DNA of 64,000 nucleotides from Lysobacter_L cavernae (GCF_042648505.1 NZ_JBHRXK010000001.1:62001-126000); one strand, 5' to 3'; counted from the stretch's first letter, positions 44,114-52,983 are shown. Notes: generated by a model from the sequence alone, not told the origin. Made by a program: numbers and translations.

Positions 44114-44582
44114 TGCCTTGGACAAATCGACTGCCGAGCCGGAACTCGAAATGCGTCAGGTGCTCGAAGACCTGCTCGCACGGGATGAGGACATCACCGC
44201 ACGGGCAGTTGCACGATTGCATCCGCGAATCAATGCGGCGTCGTCGATCACCCGGAGCGCCGAACGCAGCCACATGCTTGCGCAGTATCAGGAGCGGCAA
44301 GCCGAGTTCCGTCGTTGGCGTGGCAGGCCGGGCAAGCTCTCCGGTGTCGCCGCGGCTAGCGCACTGGCAGATCGCGACGTGCGCATCGCCGAGCTCGAAT
44401 CGCAGGTCGCCCTGCTAACGGCATCCCACGTCGCGATGATCCGCGCCGTCGGCGAACTGGGCGGCTTCAGCAAGTGGGCGCAGTTCTATGAGTCGTACCG
44501 CGGCTCAAGGGATCAGCTGGCGCGGTTGGGCGCGCTGCCGGAAGCGACGGTGGAGTCGCTTCCACCGCGCAGGCCAAAGTAG
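44106..44582 (+). CDS. ginD: Small helical recombination protein, GinD-like
   Basis: 158 residues, start overlapping the ginC stop. Charged and helical throughout, with a probable coiled coil at residues 90-125 (IAELESQVALLTASHVAMI). Like TnpC of Tn554 and GinD of GInts, it is a small non-recombinase partner at the end of a recombinase operon, needed for recombination in the described systems. No catalytic motif is seen. Confidence 0.75.
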   Translation: MDNALDKSTAEPELEMRQVLEDLLARDEDITARAVARLHPRINAASSITRSAERSHMLAQYQERQAEFRRWRGRPGKLSGVAAASALADRDVRIAELESQVALLTASHVAMIRAVGELGGFSKWAQFYESYRGSRDQLARLGALPEATVESLPPRRPK

Positions 44583-44587
44583 CCGGC

Positions 44588-44968
44588 CTACCCTGCCCCG
44601 CTTTTCCGCGCTCTGCTTTTTGATGCGCCGGTGGCCAGAGCTTTGAACACGGGCGCATGTTCTTTCAGAAAATCAGTCATCACGCAGCGAAATCTGAACA
44701 CTTCGGCCGATGCAGGTACGCCGAGTCTCTTGGTTATCGCAATCGCGTAAGCCGTTTGCGCTGCGGTGGGTGGCTTCAGATCGTTGTCCAAACAGTCGAT
44801 CAACGAGGACTCAAGAAGAGCACCAAGCTTCTGCGCGAAGGCGTCTTTGGTCTGGTCATCGGCTAAGCGGCCCCATTGCACCCTTACCGTCTCGGGCACG
44901 AGCGCTGAGCCTGGAATTTCGACCAGGAGGTCGGATTCGGTGTCGATGAGGAGCCAAGCCATCGCCAT
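44588..44968 (-). CDS. Hypothetical island protein
   Basis: 126 residues from MAMAWLLIDTESDLLVEIPG (a second ATG lies 6 bp in). Not recognised. No signal peptide or membrane helix; the tail is basic (KSRARKSGAG). It is divergent from the XRE regulator gene across a perfect operator-like palindrome, so the pair may form a small regulated or toxin-antitoxin-like unit; that is speculation. It converges on ginD with 6 bp between the stops. Confidence 0.6.
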   Translation of the reverse strand: MAMAWLLIDTESDLLVEIPGSALVPETVRVQWGRLADDQTKDAFAQKLGALLESSLIDCLDNDLKPPTAAQTAYAIAITKRLGVPASAEVFRFRCVMTDFLKEHAPVFKALATGASKSRARKSGAG

Positions 44969-44985
44969 TGGTCCGTCTGGTATAT

Positions 44986-45002
44986 ATATGTAGACTACAT
45001 AT
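44986..45002. promoter_or_regulatory. Perfect 17-bp operator-like palindrome upstream of the XRE gene
   Basis: ATATGTAG-A-CTACATAT, 8-bp perfect arms, in the AT-rich gap between divergent genes. Likely the site of the XRE protein. The inner GTAG/CTAC half-sites recur in the chrB promoter. Confidence 0.7.
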
Positions 45003-45044
45003 GAAGGAGTAGCTGTAGAAGTATCACATCCATAGCGTGTGCTG

Positions 45045-45269
45045 ATGGATGAGACATCGCTTCAACGAAAGTTTGGGGCCGCAGTGCGGAAGCGTCGCCT
45101 GGCCTCTGGCCACAGCCAGGACACTTTCGCAGACGCTATCGAGATGCATAGGGCTTACTTCAGCTCCATCGAGCGAGGCGAGCGGAATGTCACATTGCAG
45201 ACGATGCGGCGAGTGGCTGAAGGCTTGGGAACCTCGGTTGCTAGCCTGATCAGCGACGCAGGGATATAA
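45045..45269 (+). CDS. XRE-family transcriptional regulator
   Basis: 74 residues from the ATG at 45045 (a GTG at 45039 adds two). It is a bare helix-turn-helix of the Cro/CI type: RKRRLASGHSQDTFADAIE and YFSSIERGERNVTLQTMRR, ending TSVASLISDAGI. Size and context suggest control of itself and the divergent gene, possibly also chrB. Confidence 0.88.
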   Translation: MDETSLQRKFGAAVRKRRLASGHSQDTFADAIEMHRAYFSSIERGERNVTLQTMRRVAEGLGTSVASLISDAGI

Positions 45270-45307
45270 GACTGGTCCGCCGCCCTCATAGCGGCGGACC
45301 GTAGTAC

Positions 45308-45544
45308 TCAGTCGAGATCGGGATCCTTGAGCCCCAGCGCCTTGCTGTTCTCCCGGGCAGCTCGAACGGTGCCTTCACCAAAGCCTCGCTGATCTTCTGC
45401 CTCGATATCCACCTGGATACGGACCTTGGTTCTCGGCATAGCTGAGAACAGCTCGACCAGCTCAGAAAAAACCTCGCTGAACCTCAGCGTCGCAGTGACA
45501 GGATCAAGCTCCAGCGTGCCGTAGAAGCGTGTTGGCCGCACCCT
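45308..45544 (-). pseudogene. C-terminal remnant of a DUF499 ATPase
   Basis: About 78 residues (RFYGTLELDPVTATLRFSEV, then KVRIQVDIEAEDQRGFGEG and AARENSKALGLKDPDLD) match the conserved C-terminal end of the large DUF499 ATP-binding proteins found in defence and modification loci. Everything upstream is gone: the frame before it is noise and runs into the chrB promoter. It is the stump of a gene of more than 1000 codons, cut when the chr genes arrived. Confidence 0.65.
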
Positions 45545-45697
45545 ACCCTCGCTTCTGGTGCTTGAGGCGCAACTCCCTGATATCGGCCCTCGATGCCTCG
45601 CCACGCAAGTAATGCCCTGGCGGTGTCTTTCAGGTGCATGACACTGGTCGGCATCCGAGCCTAGCCCGAGTGGTAAGGGAAACCGATGGCGCATTTG

Positions 45698-45732
45698 TGT
45701 AGTATCTACATCACTAGTGTAGGATACTCTAC
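45698..45732. promoter_or_regulatory. Operator/promoter of the chrB operon
   Basis: TGTAG-TAT-CTACA (45698-45710), the 8-bp palindrome CACTAGTG (45712-45719) and TGTAG-GATACT-CTAC (45718-45732) are stacked directly before the chrB ATG at 45735. No ribosome site is present, so the mRNA may be leaderless. ChrB is a known chromate-responsive regulator of chr operons and is the likely binder. Confidence 0.65.
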
Positions 45733-45734
45733 CG

Positions 45735-46673
45735 ATGAGCTGGCTGGTCCTAATTCTTTCCCTGCCCACCGAGAACGCCACGGTGCGCCAGCGGGCATGG
45801 CGCTCGCTGAAGGCGGCGGGTGCTGCGGCCTTGCGGGACGGCGTTTACGTGTTGCCGGTCGCGGCAGAACGCCGTGCCGTGTTTGAAGCGGTGGCCGCCG
45901 ATGTGACCGGCAGTGGCGGCGTCGCTTATCTGCAGACCGCACAGCCCGCGGACGAGGCTCCCTATGTGGCCCTGTTCGAGCGCAGCCGGGACTACACCGA
46001 ACTGCTGGCCGAAGCCACCCGGCTCCGTGAAAGCCTGCCCGGTACCACTTCGTCAGAGGCGTTGAAGCGCACGCGCAAGTTGCGCAGGGCCTTCGAGGCG
46101 ATCAGCGCGATCGACTTTTTCCCGGGCGAGGCGCGGCGTCAGGTCGAGGACACGCTGGCCGAACTGGAAACGGCCTGCGCCTGCCTGCAGGCGCCGGACG
46201 AGCCGCACTTCGCGGCAGGCGCGATTCATCGGCTGCGCACCGCCGACTACCAGGGTCGCCTGTGGGCGACGCGACGGCGCCCGTGGGTGGACCGGCTGGC
46301 GAGCGCGTGGTTGATCCGCCGCTTCATCGATGCCGAGGCTCGCATTCTGTGGCTCGCCGATCCGGCCGACTGCCCGCCAGAGGTGCTGGGGTTCGATTTC
46401 GATGGCGCGACCTTTAGCCACGTCGGCCACCGCGTCACCTTCGAGACCCTCGCCGCTAGCTTCGGCTTGGAACAGGGACCGGTCGCGCGCATAGGCCTGC
46501 TGGTGCACTACCTCGACGTGGGCGGCGCGCCGCCACCCGAAGCTGCCGGTGTGGAAAGCGTGCTGGCGGGGTTGCGCGCCGACACGACCGACGACGACCT
46601 GTTGCTGGAACGCGCCTGCGCCGTGTTCGACGGTCTGTTGACCAGTTTCCGCAACAACGCGAGCGCATCGTGA
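45735..46673 (+). CDS. chrB: Chromate resistance regulator ChrB
   Basis: 312 residues. The start MSWLVLILSLPTENATVRQR and the RRRPWVDRLASAWLIRRFID segment are typical of ChrB. The C-terminal ChrB domain covers about residues 165-305 (FDFDGATFSHVGHRVTFE). ChrB senses chromate and regulates the chr operon. It heads chrB-SOD-chrA. Confidence 0.93.
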   Translation: MSWLVLILSLPTENATVRQRAWRSLKAAGAAALRDGVYVLPVAAERRAVFEAVAADVTGSGGVAYLQTAQPADEAPYVALFERSRDYTELLAEATRLRESLPGTTSSEALKRTRKLRRAFEAISAIDFFPGEARRQVEDTLAELETACACLQAPDEPHFAAGAIHRLRTADYQGRLWATRRRPWVDRLASAWLIRRFIDAEARILWLADPADCPPEVLGFDFDGATFSHVGHRVTFETLAASFGLEQGPVARIGLLVHYLDVGGAPPPEAAGVESVLAGLRADTTDDDLLLERACAVFDGLLTSFRNNASAS

Positions 46674-46773
46674 TCGCCCCGTGCCCGGTCGCCTTGCACT
46701 CGCAATGCCGGACGTATCGTGTGCGCCGGTCGCGCACTCGCCCCCAGCCACAACCCGTGACCACGAGGTAACC

Positions 46774-47517
46774 ATGAACCGATCGATCGACACGCAACGC
46801 CGTCACGTTCTGAGCCTGGCCGCGGCGGCACCCCTCATGTTGGGGGCTGCCAAAGTCGCCCATGCCGTTCCGACTTCGGAGACAACCGCCATGACCAACC
46901 CTACTCCTGCGCCCGATAGCGCTTCCACGCCCAAGCCTCTTTCATTCAATCCGGCCAAACTGAAAGGGTTGTCCGAACGCCTGATCCGCTCGCATTGGGA
47001 AAACAACTACGCCGGCTCGGTCAAGGCGCTGGCCGTGACCAAGAAGCACCTTGCCGAGGCGCTCGCTGCCCCGGATATGCCGCCGTACCTCTACAACGAA
47101 CTGAAGCGGGAGCACCTGTTGCGCACCGGCTCGGTGGTGCTGCACGAGTACTACTTCGACAATCTCGGCGGCAGTGGCCAGGCCGATGCCGCCAGTCGCA
47201 AGGCCCTTGCTGATGCTTTCGGCAGTTTCGATGCGTGGGAAACCGAGTTCCGCCGCATCGGCTTGGGATTGGGCGGTGGCGCGGGCTGGGTGATGCTCGG
47301 CTTCAACACCCACCTGCACCGGCTTGAGAACTACTGGATGGCGGATCACGCCCACGGCCCGGCGGCCACGTTGCCGATTCTGGTGATGGACATGTACGAG
47401 CACTCCTACCAGATGGACTACGGCGCCGCAGCGGCGAAGTACGTGGACGCCTTCTTCCAGAACATCCAATGGGACGAGGTGGCGCGTCGACTTGAGGCGC
47501 ATCGAGGCGCGGCGTAA
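46774..47517 (+). CDS. chrC: Exported Fe/Mn superoxide dismutase, ChrC-like
   Basis: 247 residues; ATG chosen because GAGG and an export leader fit (TQRRHVLSLAAAAPLMLG, a twin-arginine-like motif). The SOD fold follows: first ligand region RSHWENNYAGSVKAL, then HEYYFDNLGGSG and the C-terminal ligands in VMDMYEHSYQMDYG. SODs of this type are called ChrC in Ochrobactrum chromate transposons, where they handle superoxide made by chromate reduction. Here it sits between chrB and chrA. Confidence 0.88.
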   Translation: MNRSIDTQRRHVLSLAAAAPLMLGAAKVAHAVPTSETTAMTNPTPAPDSASTPKPLSFNPAKLKGLSERLIRSHWENNYAGSVKALAVTKKHLAEALAAPDMPPYLYNELKREHLLRTGSVVLHEYYFDNLGGSGQADAASRKALADAFGSFDAWETEFRRIGLGLGGGAGWVMLGFNTHLHRLENYWMADHAHGPAATLPILVMDMYEHSYQMDYGAAAAKYVDAFFQNIQWDEVARRLEAHRGAA

Positions 47518-47569
47518 TTCGCCGGGCAAGATCAACCAGCCGATGACCGCACCACCTGCTGAGGAATCG

Positions 47570-48832
47570 ATGAGCCCCGTCCACGATCCAGCGCAATCGA
47601 CCCAGGCGCCCGAGGCAGGACCATACGCCGTGCCTCGCGAGCCGTGGCTGCGGCTGTTCCTGCGCTTCCTGCATTTCGGTGCCCTGGCCTGGGGCGGACC
47701 AGTCGCGCAGATCGCCATGATCCGGCACGAGCTGGTGGACCAGGATCGCTGGGTCAGCAGCGCTCAGTTCAACCGGGCGCTAGCGGTCTACCAAGTCCTG
47801 CCAGGCCCCGAGGCGCACGAGTTGTGCGTGTATTTCGGGATGCTGTCGCGCGGGCGCTGGGGCGGCATTCTTGCCGGTCTTGGTTTCATGCTGCCAGGAT
47901 TCGTGCTGATGCTGGCGTTGTCGTGGGCGTATGTGCGCTTCGGGCTGAAGACCGACGGCGTGCAAGCTGTGTTCGCGGCGGTGCAGGTGGCGGTGGCGGC
48001 GCTGATCGTGCGGGCCGTGTTTCGCATTGGCGCGCATGTGGTCACCGACCGCTGGCTGTGGGCGCTCGCGCTCCTTGCGGCGGGCGCGCAATTGGCCGGC
48101 GTGCACTTCGCGCTGATCCTGACGGTTTCAGGAGGCATCTATCTGATCGCGCGTCACCGCCTTGGCAGTGCCGCGCTGGCCGTGATCGGACTGGCGACGG
48201 CCGGGACCGTGGGCTTTGCCGTGCTCAACGGTGGCTTGGTTGGACTGGACACCTTGAGTCAGGTAGGCATTGCCAGCGCGGCCGTCACCCACGCGGCAGT
48301 ACCGCTGCTGGCGTTGTTCTGGTCCGGATTGAAGGCTGGCCTGTTGACGTTTGGCGGCGCCTATACCGTCATTCCGTTCCTGCAACGCGATGCGGTGACC
48401 CAAGGCGCGTGGATGAGCAACGCCCAGTTCCTAGACGGACTTGCGCTGTCGGGATTGCTGCCGGCGCCGCTGATCATCTTCTCGACCTTCGTAGGCTACC
48501 TCGGCGGCGGACCGTGGGGCGCCGTGGCGATGACCGTGGGTATCTTCCTGCCGGCCTTTTCCTTCACCCTGCTGGGCCACGACGCGCTGGAACATCTGGT
48601 CCATCAACCGCGCATCCGGCTGTTCCTCGAGGGCGTGACAGCAGGCGTCGTCGGCCTGATTGCGGGGACGACCGTGGCCATTCTTCGAGTGAGCCTGACC
48701 GGGCTGGAAGCCCTGACCCTGTTCGCGATCGTCCTGGGCATCCTGTTCGCTTCCAAGGCGCGGCTGCTGATTCCGGTCGTGATAGCGGGGGCCGCCCTGT
48801 GGGGCTGGCTGTCGCAGGCACTTGGCCACTGA
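47570..48832 (+). CDS. chrA: Chromate efflux transporter ChrA
   Basis: 420 residues from the ATG at 47570 (TGAGGA upstream); an ATG at 47543 adds 9. It is a two-domain CHR protein. The first repeat has RFLHFGALAWGGPVAQIAMI and VLPGPEAHELCVYFG; the second has WSGLKAGLLTFGGAYTVIPF and SGLLPAPLIIFSTFVGYLGG. Ten or more membrane helices are expected. It pumps chromate out of the cell using the membrane potential. Confidence 0.95.
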   Translation: MSPVHDPAQSTQAPEAGPYAVPREPWLRLFLRFLHFGALAWGGPVAQIAMIRHELVDQDRWVSSAQFNRALAVYQVLPGPEAHELCVYFGMLSRGRWGGILAGLGFMLPGFVLMLALSWAYVRFGLKTDGVQAVFAAVQVAVAALIVRAVFRIGAHVVTDRWLWALALLAAGAQLAGVHFALILTVSGGIYLIARHRLGSAALAVIGLATAGTVGFAVLNGGLVGLDTLSQVGIASAAVTHAAVPLLALFWSGLKAGLLTFGGAYTVIPFLQRDAVTQGAWMSNAQFLDGLALSGLLPAPLIIFSTFVGYLGGGPWGAVAMTVGIFLPAFSFTLLGHDALEHLVHQPRIRLFLEGVTAGVVGLIAGTTVAILRVSLTGLEALTLFAIVLGILFASKARLLIPVVIAGAALWGWLSQALGH

Positions 48833-48916
48833 GTTGGTTGGTCCGGTGACGGCAAGGCAAGGCAAGTATTCTCGCGACGGCAGTTTCCCCGGCCCTAGCC
48901 TTGAGGAGAACGTGCG

Positions 48917-49225
48917 GTGGTAGATATTGACGATCGATTTGGAATGCCGGAAAGCGCGTTTCGTGCGGCACGGGAATCCCATGGCGTCAACAACCCTACG
49001 ATCCGATTGGGAATGTACGTGCCAACCCGGCGAGAAGTTGCGGAATCGCCTGCAGACAACCTCTACGAAGTTCTCATCGATTGGATGTGGGAGTCGCCAT
49101 CAGAGCTTATCCCTAGCAACGAACAGATAGCTGAGTTGAAATCGATCTTATTGGCACGACCGGATGCTCAGGATAACGCGGTGCTGAAGCTGGTCGCGGA
49201 GTGTGATGACTACCTTTCTGTCTAG
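48917..49225 (+). CDS. Hypothetical protein
   Basis: 102 residues from a GTG at 48917 with GAGGAG 8 bp upstream, which supports real translation. Acidic, soluble, not recognised (MVDIDDRFGMPESAFRAARE). It is 84 bp after chrA and lower in GC than the chr genes, so it probably belongs to a different cargo segment. Confidence 0.6.
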   Translation: MVDIDDRFGMPESAFRAARESHGVNNPTIRLGMYVPTRREVAESPADNLYEVLIDWMWESPSELIPSNEQIAELKSILLARPDAQDNAVLKLVAECDDYLSV

Positions 49226-49302
49226 CGATCGAAACGGATAACGATTCGTACCGGTTCAGCGCGAAAACTTCCGATATCGACCGCCCTATCGGGCACCGCA
49301 CC

Positions 49303-49575
49303 TCAGCCCCAATAGCGCGCTTTCTGTCGTTCCAGCTCGACCTGACTATGTTCGATCCAGGCGGCGACCGCCGCATCATCAGTCAGGCGTACTGCGTTTC
49401 TTTCCAAGCTGATGGCGAACAAGTCTTGACGTACTTGTTCAATCAACGCCACGTCGGGAACGGCTTTAGCTTCTTCCTCCCCGATCCGCGCCGAGCACTG
49501 TGCAATGCGGGTATTGCACAGTTCACACGCAACTTCGAAATTCAGAACCTGTTCGTTGGTGTAGATTTCTGACAT
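49303..49575 (-). CDS. Small protein downstream of ietS, possible third gene of the unit
   Basis: 90 residues; the ATG at 49575 follows GGGAGG by 6 bp. An upstream extension would overlap ietS and is unlikely. Two Cys near the start (VACELCNTRIAQC) and a helical, charged remainder ending LERQKARYWG. Not recognised. It starts 46 bp after the ietS stop in the same direction, so co-transcription with ietAS is likely. Confidence 0.65.
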   Translation of the reverse strand: MSEIYTNEQVLNFEVACELCNTRIAQCSARIGEEEAKAVPDVALIEQVRQDLFAISLERNAVRLTDDAAVAAWIEHSQVELERQKARYWG

Positions 49576-49621
49576 GTAATGCCTCCCAAGGATCGCGTCG
49601 CTCACAATTGCGTGCGGATTC

Positions 49622-51853
49622 TCAACGACCCGTACCGACACGCACAGGAAGCGTAATTTGCGGTTGAATTGGGATGAGAATTTGAGGGTACGCCCGCAAA
49701 ATTTCGTTGTAGAGATCCGGATGTCGTTTGGCTTCGACGGTGATCACAAGGGCGTATGGGATCTTGTCCGGTCGATGGGGCTTTCCTGCACCTTCGCGGG
49801 CGTTGTAATGCACATCAAATACAGGCGCGGATAAAGACGATCCGAGCATCCCCTTATCGCCATGAAGCACAGTCTCCCACTTGCCCATGTCCTGTCGTCG
49901 GTCCTGCTCGGTAGCGTAAGTCTTCATGTCGAAAAATCCACGGGTGTCGGCGTTTTGCTTCCCGGCCTTTTGACGAGATGAGTTCGGGCGGAAGACTACT
50001 TCGAGACCTGCGCGCGTGTAAGCAGCAGCATCTTGTGGATCGACCGGGCAGGCATAACAAAATGTCGCCTTGATTCGCACCTTCCCTTTCAGCCCTGCCC
50101 CTGGCAAGGGCAATTCGGCCCGAAGAAACTTTCCGGGCTTCAACTCGCCTTGGTACACGACACGAGCAACACCCTCCGGGCATGTGATCAGTTCCATTAC
50201 GTCTTCTGGCACCTTGCCCCAACCAACATCGAACTTGCCGTAGGTCTTCGCTTGCGCGCCGTGCACTAGCAGTGCCTTGATCGCCAAGGGTGATAGCTCG
50301 CTTCCCAAGATAGCCCGAACCCCCACAGCAGACCTCAAGGCATACGGAGCGGCGAAGCTCGTACCGCGCTCTGGAATAAGCGATGGCTTGAGCCCGGGTG
50401 CCAAGGCGTGAAAGTACTCGCTGGGATCACCGCCGAAGGCGACGAGATCGGGCTTCACAACGCCAGGACTCCGACCCGGACCGATCGCACTGTAAGGAGC
50501 CCTGCACCATGTATCCCCTACTGAACTGGTGGCACCGATCGCCAAGGCATTCACGCAATCAGATGGCACTTGGACGCGGGAATTTCCGCTTGCCGCGTCG
50601 CGTTCTCCGTTGTTGCCAGCGGCAACCGTCATGAACGTGTTCCCGTCGCTCAACAGTTCGTCGATGACCGAAGTCCATGCGTGCACGTCGTTGTCTTCGA
50701 TCGGCAGGTCTGGCCCGAGGCTCAGGTTTACGAAGTTGTACTGCCGAGAAAGGAGAACCTGCTCAACGAAGCCAAGCGTGCGGTACAACTCAAGTGGATG
50801 CTCGGTGGCGCTATCGCTGTCCAGGACCCTCAGATGATCTACAAAGGAAAAGGGCCGAGGTGCTTCGTCATTTGGCGAGATTGGCCCAAACAGGAAAGCT
50901 GAGGTCACAGCGAGTCCATGTCCAATTCCATCTGCGTCATCTGCAGCCGAATCATCCAGTTTTTTGTAAGCCCGCAGCCAAGGCCCGATGGTGTGCTCGT
51001 CAGGCAGGCCACCATCTAGGATTGCCACCTTCGGCTCGGAAGAGAGTGGCTGTGCGTTTGGCAGCCGGCATCCAATGGCTAAACCTGTGGCGCGCACGAC
51101 GGGGCGCAAACCGCGCAGCTTCGGCATGGGTCTTACGACGCGAACCAAGCTGAATTCTGCAAGTTGATGCACGTTGTCACGTGCTCCTTCAACAGGGACA
51201 AACCATAGATTTCCCGCCAAAAAGCTCAAATCTCCATGCACTTTGACCTTGCGCGAGCCCGCAAATTTTTTGAAAGCGTTCTGCACGAACGCTGCGTCTT
51301 CATCGCCAAAAAGGTGAACGCCAACCTCGAAAAACCTTGTGGCCGCAGTCTCGTCCTGCCGACGAATCCGGTCGTCCGGCGTCAGCGGACTAAAGATTTC
51401 GACATGGGCGAGGTCTAACGCCTCCCTTGTGTTGACCTCTACCGAAGCAGCCCAATCCGGCAAGTGCTTGAAAACGTCCCGCCGGCCAGCGACAAAGAGT
51501 TCCAACGTTGATGCAGATTCCGGCGCGCCCTTCCTCGTCCAACGCTCGGGCGTGATGGTTACGTTCCGGCTACCCACTGATTCCAAGCCCGATGCTCGTA
51601 GCATCGCCGCAGGGAAGTAGGATTTTGCGATGTAACCCGGATTCATCGTGAGCTTTGCAACCGCGATATCACCCGGGAACGCGGTCTCCGGCAATCGATC
51701 GATTGCATCTGCAACTAGCTTGAACTGAGGCGCCAGTCGTCCTCGTGCTTGCTCTAGCGTGTACAACTCAACCTTTTCTCCACCCCGCTTCGGCCCTTTG
51801 ATGTCATAGGTAAGAAGCTCGCCCCGGCCGATCAAGAAGTTGGTTTCGCTCAT
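49622..51853 (-). CDS. ietS: Subtilisin-like protease IetS of the Iet defence system
   Basis: 743 residues, no signal peptide, so a cytoplasmic protease. Catalytic residues are all visible: Asp in KVAILDGGLPDEH, His in GIGHGLAVTS, oxyanion Asn region TVAAGNNGERDAA, and Ser in ERGTSFAAPYALR. The N-terminal 270 residues are a non-catalytic domain. Cytoplasmic subtilase plus AAA ATPase is the IetAS pair, first known from plasmid incompatibility in Agrobacterium and later shown to block phage. It follows ietA by 11 bp. Confidence 0.9.
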   Translation of the reverse strand: MSETNFLIGRGELLTYDIKGPKRGGEKVELYTLEQARGRLAPQFKLVADAIDRLPETAFPGDIAVAKLTMNPGYIAKSYFPAAMLRASGLESVGSRNVTITPERWTRKGAPESASTLELFVAGRRDVFKHLPDWAASVEVNTREALDLAHVEIFSPLTPDDRIRRQDETAATRFFEVGVHLFGDEDAAFVQNAFKKFAGSRKVKVHGDLSFLAGNLWFVPVEGARDNVHQLAEFSLVRVVRPMPKLRGLRPVVRATGLAIGCRLPNAQPLSSEPKVAILDGGLPDEHTIGPWLRAYKKLDDSAADDADGIGHGLAVTSAFLFGPISPNDEAPRPFSFVDHLRVLDSDSATEHPLELYRTLGFVEQVLLSRQYNFVNLSLGPDLPIEDNDVHAWTSVIDELLSDGNTFMTVAAGNNGERDAASGNSRVQVPSDCVNALAIGATSSVGDTWCRAPYSAIGPGRSPGVVKPDLVAFGGDPSEYFHALAPGLKPSLIPERGTSFAAPYALRSAVGVRAILGSELSPLAIKALLVHGAQAKTYGKFDVGWGKVPEDVMELITCPEGVARVVYQGELKPGKFLRAELPLPGAGLKGKVRIKATFCYACPVDPQDAAAYTRAGLEVVFRPNSSRQKAGKQNADTRGFFDMKTYATEQDRRQDMGKWETVLHGDKGMLGSSLSAPVFDVHYNAREGAGKPHRPDKIPYALVITVEAKRHPDLYNEILRAYPQILIPIQPQITLPVRVGTGR

Positions 51854-51864
51854 GGCAGCTTCCT

Positions 51865-52983
51865 TTAGCTAGGAGATCCGGTGGTGTGCTTTCGAATGGT
51901 GTCTCGACTAACACCCGTGATATCGGATATTGCGTGTTGAGAAAGACCCGAATCCTTGGAAAGCTGCACAGCGAGTGGTATGCGCTTGGAGCGTTCGATG
52001 GAAGTCATGCGCCCTCTCAAAAAATCCTCAACAAGGGTCTTGTCGTCAGAAGCGCCCAGAGCTAGAGCACGACGAAAACGATGGGCTTCGCGTTCTATGT
52101 CGCTGAACGATTCCCCGGCAAATGCCTGAGTCAAGACTTCGGCCCAGCGACCAAAAACCGCGTAGTCCGGGCCCAGATAGAGACGAAGCGCTTCGCGCAC
52201 AGCGTCCTGCTCAGGCATACCGAACTTGACGATCAGGTCGAAACGACGCCATAGGGCCGGATCAATGAGTTCAGGATGATTGGTTGCGCCGAGCAGCAGG
52301 CCATCAGGTGGCCACTCATCGACTTCCTGCAAGATCACTGTGACCAATCGCTTCAACTCACCAATATCCGCGTCATCACTTCTACGTTTGGCAACCGCAT
52401 CGATTTCATCGAGGAGAAGGACACAGGGAGTACTCTTCGCAAAGTCGAGTGCCGCCCGCAAATTGGTGCCGCTGCGGCCCAAAAGGCTACTCATTACCGC
52501 CGTGAGATCGAGCACGAACAGCGGTACGTTGAGTTGGGATGCGAGCCATCGCGCGGTCAGCGTTTTACCCACCCCGGGCTCACCGACGAACATTGCCGAT
52601 CGAGTCGGGCGCAGACCAAGTGCAATTAACTTGCCAGCCTGCTTCCGTTCTTGAACGAGCTGGCCGAGTAGCTCCTCAAGATCCGAGGACAGCAGTGGTT
52701 GCACCCTACCCGGCTCGTCTCGGAACGCCTTCAATAGGGATAAGCGAGATTCGTCATCGACGGGCACAGCATGCGAACTATCCTTAGGTGCGGCAGACTT
52801 GCGCAGCACGCTATTCGATCTGGAAGGCCTTGATCTGAGGTACATATCAAGCTGCTCAGCCAGCTCCGGATTTGTCACCCTGTACTTGCGAACCAAGCGC
52901 GCCACATAGAGGCGTACGTCGTCGATCTGCTCGGCTATAGCCAACCGCACGATCTGGACTAAATTTTGCTCTAGCTCGTTCAT
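51865..52983 (-). CDS. ietA: AAA ATPase IetA of the Iet defence system
   Basis: 372 residues. AAA core with Walker A FVGEPGVGKTLTARW near residue 135, Walker B CVLLLDEIDAVAKRR and the sensor LLGATNHPELIDPALWRRFD with arginine finger. The C-terminal 40 residues form a small helix-turn-helix (SKDSGLSQHAISDITGVSRD). It probably recognises a phage product and unleashes IetS; the mechanism is not known. First gene of the leftward unit, with an AT-rich promoter region upstream (52984-53030). Confidence 0.9.
   Translation of the reverse strand: MNELEQNLVQIVRLAIAEQIDDVRLYVARLVRKYRVTNPELAEQLDMYLRSRPSRSNSVLRKSAAPKDSSHAVPVDDESRLSLLKAFRDEPGRVQPLLSSDLEELLGQLVQERKQAGKLIALGLRPTRSAMFVGEPGVGKTLTARWLASQLNVPLFVLDLTAVMSSLLGRSGTNLRAALDFAKSTPCVLLLDEIDAVAKRRSDDADIGELKRLVTVILQEVDEWPPDGLLLGATNHPELIDPALWRRFDLIVKFGMPEQDAVREALRLYLGPDYAVFGRWAEVLTQAFAGESFSDIEREAHRFRRALALGASDDKTLVEDFLRGRMTSIERSKRIPLAVQLSKDSGLSQHAISDITGVSRDTIRKHTTGSPS

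Noticed and set aside
49575..49641. Longer start for the 90-residue gene downstream of ietS
   Set aside because: It would overlap ietS and has no ribosome site, while the ATG at 49575 follows GGGAGG.
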